Translations under genes and position numbers: made by a program
Notes under the pieces: model-generated
What the model saw: the letters and a program-made list of their open reading frames with translations, nothing else
Databases searched by the model: none
Told to the model about the DNA's origin: nothing
Part shown: positions 62,043 through 64,000 of the stretch, piece after piece
Layout: every line of letters begins with the position of its first letter
Position numbering within the stretch: position 1 is the stretch's first letter
NCBI RefSeq assembly: GCF_000797445.1
Contig: NZ_JSWF01000025.1
Location: forward strand, 124,001-188,000
DNA length: 64,000 bases
Source of the DNA: Lacinutrix jangbogonensis
GTDB taxonomy: Bacteria; Bacteroidota; Bacteroidia; Flavobacteriales; Flavobacteriaceae
Reading direction: 5' to 3'

Positions 62043-63049
62043 TTCTTAATGTTATTGGTTATTTTTTTATTTAGTTCTTTTTCTTTAGCTTCAATCTCTG
62101 GTAATATTTTAATATAAGCCTCTACATCCCAAGTAATATCCCATCTATTTAAATTTTCTTGCATAGAATTCATTCCCATCTCTGCTCTTCTTTTATCAAC
62201 ATTTATAGGATCTTCTAAAGGTAATACATAAGGCTTTTTTCTTTCTTTACTCATTGCTAATTGAGTACCATATACCTGTCTTTTTCCCTGCCCTAAGGTT
62301 AATCTGTCATAAAACATAGCATATTCTCTTTTAGTTATATTATCCGTTTTCATAGCCTCATTGATAAAAGGCAAATACTTTATCTGTGTTTTTAAATTAG
62401 AGTGTTGTATCACCAAAAAGAGTGTTGAGGAACCTTTTACACCAATTCTCTCTTTACTAGGCCAACCTTGAGTATCTAATATTTCACTAACTTTAATCAA
62501 ATTTATAGAATCATTTTTAAGAATAGTTTTCCAAAAGGCTTTCATTTCCTTAGAGTCTCTTCCATATTTTTCTTCTTTTGTTCTCATTTGGCTTCTAGTA
62601 CTTTGATCATCAAAATAGATTTCATCTAATATAGATACTAGTGCTTTATCGAAGTGCTTTTCAATGTCTAATTTATTTTTCTGCATTGCAGAAATTAATT
62701 CATTCCATCTTTTGTCTGATCGAATACTTATTAAATCGGTATCGTTTTTTAAGTGTTTTAAATCGTGCCACTTCAAATCGTTAACAGCTATAAACAAATG
62801 CTTATATGCAGCGTCGGTATTATTAGCTAAAGCGTTTATACAACTCGCATTGTACCTATCGGTTAAAGACGCCTTTTCATTCACTTTAAAAGCTTGTTCA
62901 TAAAGTGTTGCAGACGCTTTAAAGTTTTTTTCTAAGCATAATTTCCAGCCAGCTCGTATTAACTCCGAATAACTTTTTTCTTGTTCTTGCGCGGTCGTAC
63001 TTATAGTACTAAGTAGTATTAAAGCAGTTATTATAATGTATTTTTTCAT
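62039..63049 (-). CDS. Exported DUF6624 protein with TPR-like N-terminus
   Basis: 336 residues: signal peptide ending STTAQ, a helical TPR-like region at ~25-130 (YEQAFKVNEKASLTDRYNAS and NTDAAYKHLFIAVNDLKWHD), and a DUF6624 domain at ~180-330 (GWPSKERIGVKGSSTLFLVI, then KRQVYGTQL and INVDKRRAEMGM). DUF6624 is widespread in Bacteroidota and its function is unknown. It overlaps the following gene by four bases (ATGA), indicating coupled translation. A second DUF6624 gene starts divergently 328 bases away. Confidence 0.75.
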   Translation of the reverse strand: MKKYIIITALILLSTISTTAQEQEKSYSELIRAGWKLCLEKNFKASATLYEQAFKVNEKASLTDRYNASCINALANNTDAAYKHLFIAVNDLKWHDLKHLKNDTDLISIRSDKRWNELISAMQKNKLDIEKHFDKALVSILDEIYFDDQSTRSQMRTKEEKYGRDSKEMKAFWKTILKNDSINLIKVSEILDTQGWPSKERIGVKGSSTLFLVIQHSNLKTQIKYLPFINEAMKTDNITKREYAMFYDRLTLGQGKRQVYGTQLAMSKERKKPYVLPLEDPINVDKRRAEMGMNSMQENLNRWDITWDVEAYIKILPEIEAKEKELNKKITNNIKK

Positions 63050-63376
63050 AATATCATTTTAGTTATAGTTGCAATCTATAACAACAACATACTGGATTAC
63101 GAATTTAAAGCTAAACAGCCCTTCTAAGATTACAGAAAGCGATTAATTGACTATCAAATGGTTTGTTGTCTGTAAAGAGATGTTTAACTTCACTTTATTC
63201 GTTTTGGTCTATAAACAAAAACAAAACTCGCTTTTTAGTTAATTTTGAAATTGGATATGTTCTTAAAAAAAAATTGTCTCAATACTAATAATTCAATTCT
63301 GTCCGTAAATAAATTTATGTATGTCTACATATTAGATTAACTATTGGCCATTCAAAAAACTAAATTTCAAATTATT
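63050..63376. other. Divergent spacer between two DUF6624 genes
   Basis: 327 AT-rich bases with no credible gene or hairpin. It should hold promoters for both directions; a near-consensus TAAATTTC lies 18 bases before the plus-strand start at 63377. The sequence includes a run of nine A at about 63267. Confidence 0.5.
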
Positions 63377-64000
63377 ATGAAAGTATTACTTATTTCTTTA
63401 GCACTAATACTAACAGCTTGTTCAAGCAAACAAAAAGGAACTCAAACTCAAGTTGAAGTTAAAAAAGATTTAACGAAGGTTCTGGATACTATCAGAAGAA
63501 CTGAGCAAAGACCTATAGAATTAAGAGATTCATTAATAGGTGTATATGGCGCAGAATCTAAAGAAATGCAAGTACAACAAGCTATTTATGAAAAAAATCA
63601 CATTATAAATGAGAAAAAGATAAGTGCTATTTTGAATAGCAACAAATGGCCTAATAAAGAACAAATGGGTGAGTTAGGTAATTTAACGATTTGTAACGTT
63701 ATTCAACATTCTGATAATGTTATCCGAATTAAATATCTGCCCTTAATGAGACAAGCAGTAAAAGACAAGAAATTAGAAGCACGGTTTTTAGTAAGAGCAG
63801 AAGATAGAATTGCCACAGAAAAAGGTGATTTACAAATTTATGGAGGACAAATGAAATATTACCCAGAAACAAAAAGCTTCAATATTTGGCCTGTTTATGA
63901 TCCCAAAAATATTGATAAGCGTAGAAACGATATAGGTCTTAATACCATTGCAGAACATTTAAAAACTAGATTTAATTTTGATTGGAATCTAGAAGAACAG
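63377..64000 (+). CDS. DUF6624 lipoprotein (3' end outside window)
   Basis: At least 208 residues, open to the right edge. The leader MKVLLISLALILTACSS contains a lipobox LTAC. The DUF6624 domain is visible at about 85-205: SNKWPNKEQMGELGNLTICN, VIQHSDN, EDRIATEKGDLQIYGGQMKY and the closing PKNIDKRRNDIGLN. It is paralogous to the divergent minus-strand gene, which has the same motif order (GWPSKE, VIQHSN, QVYGTQ, VDKRRAEMG) but carries a TPR-like region instead of the short linker. The C-terminus cannot be seen. Confidence 0.8.
   Translation, partial: MKVLLISLALILTACSSKQKGTQTQVEVKKDLTKVLDTIRRTEQRPIELRDSLIGVYGAESKEMQVQQAIYEKNHIINEKKISAILNSNKWPNKEQMGELGNLTICNVIQHSDNVIRIKYLPLMRQAVKDKKLEARFLVRAEDRIATEKGDLQIYGGQMKYYPETKSFNIWPVYDPKNIDKRRNDIGLNTIAEHLKTRFNFDWNLEEQ

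Noticed and set aside
1-64000. tRNA, rRNA, prophage, insertion sequence with transposase, or defence system
   Set aside because: I looked through the intergenic regions and gene products and found no cloverleaf-like sequence, rRNA segment, transposase, integrase, restriction or Cas protein. A covariance-model search could still find a diverged RNA.

Overview
This window is a chromosomal segment from a member of the Flavobacteriaceae (Bacteroidota). The evidence is the AT-rich sequence, several secreted proteins ending in type IX secretion (T9SS) sorting domains of both type A and type B, flavobacterial families such as DUF4252, DUF5777, DUF4199 and DUF6624, and Bacteroidota-type promoter -7 elements (TAnnTTTG) upstream of many genes. 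I see no rRNA, tRNA, CRISPR array, prophage or complete insertion sequence. The genus cannot be fixed from the sequence alone.

Layout, left to right. 1-5.9 kb: the 3' part of purB, then a minus-strand operon (ECF sigma factor, membrane protein resembling an anti-sigma factor, two DUF4252 proteins), then a plus-strand S41 peptidase lipoprotein overlapping a Dph6-type ATP pyrophosphatase. 6-12.6 kb: a vitamin B12 uptake locus. On the minus strand lie a cobalamin riboswitch, a TonB-dependent receptor and a surface beta-propeller lipoprotein resembling BtuG. On the plus strand lie btuF, btuC and btuD. A possible 35-residue membrane microprotein sits between the two arms. 12.6-18 kb: rmuC, a small membrane protein, a thioesterase, then a four-gene envelope operon (OB-fold protein, DUF5777, c-type cytochrome lipoprotein, YceI) facing a secreted cupredoxin that has lost one copper ligand. 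18-31 kb: carB without its regulatory domain, rpmH, a TPR membrane protein, a large type-B T9SS protein with no clear start codon, a half-length TauE/SafE permease, a lytic transglycosylase, a hydrolase, a small acetyltransferase, mtaB and a peptide-binding lipoprotein.

31-45.7 kb: a GlmU-like protein, rpmE, an envelope and sugar cluster (DUF4199, glycosyltransferase, phosphohexomutase, MsbA-like ABC exporter), a second ECF sigma module with a CpxP-like periplasmic protein, a YCF48-like lipoprotein, an RNA m5C methyltransferase, and two tandem secreted endonuclease I paralogues. 45.8-54 kb: purL, an AraC regulator, an acyl-CoA synthetase, and a secreted protein next to a membrane-tethered LuxR-type regulator. 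54-60.6 kb: a fatty acid beta-oxidation operon (marR, fadN, fadA, fadE) with an 18-bp perfect palindrome at its promoter and an S23-type four-helix-bundle gene inserted between fadA and fadE. 60.7-64 kb: two overlapping minus-strand genes and a divergent, truncated plus-strand gene; two of the three are DUF6624 paralogues.

Most of the window is housekeeping. The items most worth a second look are the S23 element and an apparent empty copy of it 1.2 kb away, the palindrome that probably controls beta-oxidation, the microprotein in the B12 locus, the secreted and membrane-tethered signalling pair at 52.5-54.0 kb, the altered cupredoxin, and the T9SS protein with no ATG in frame.
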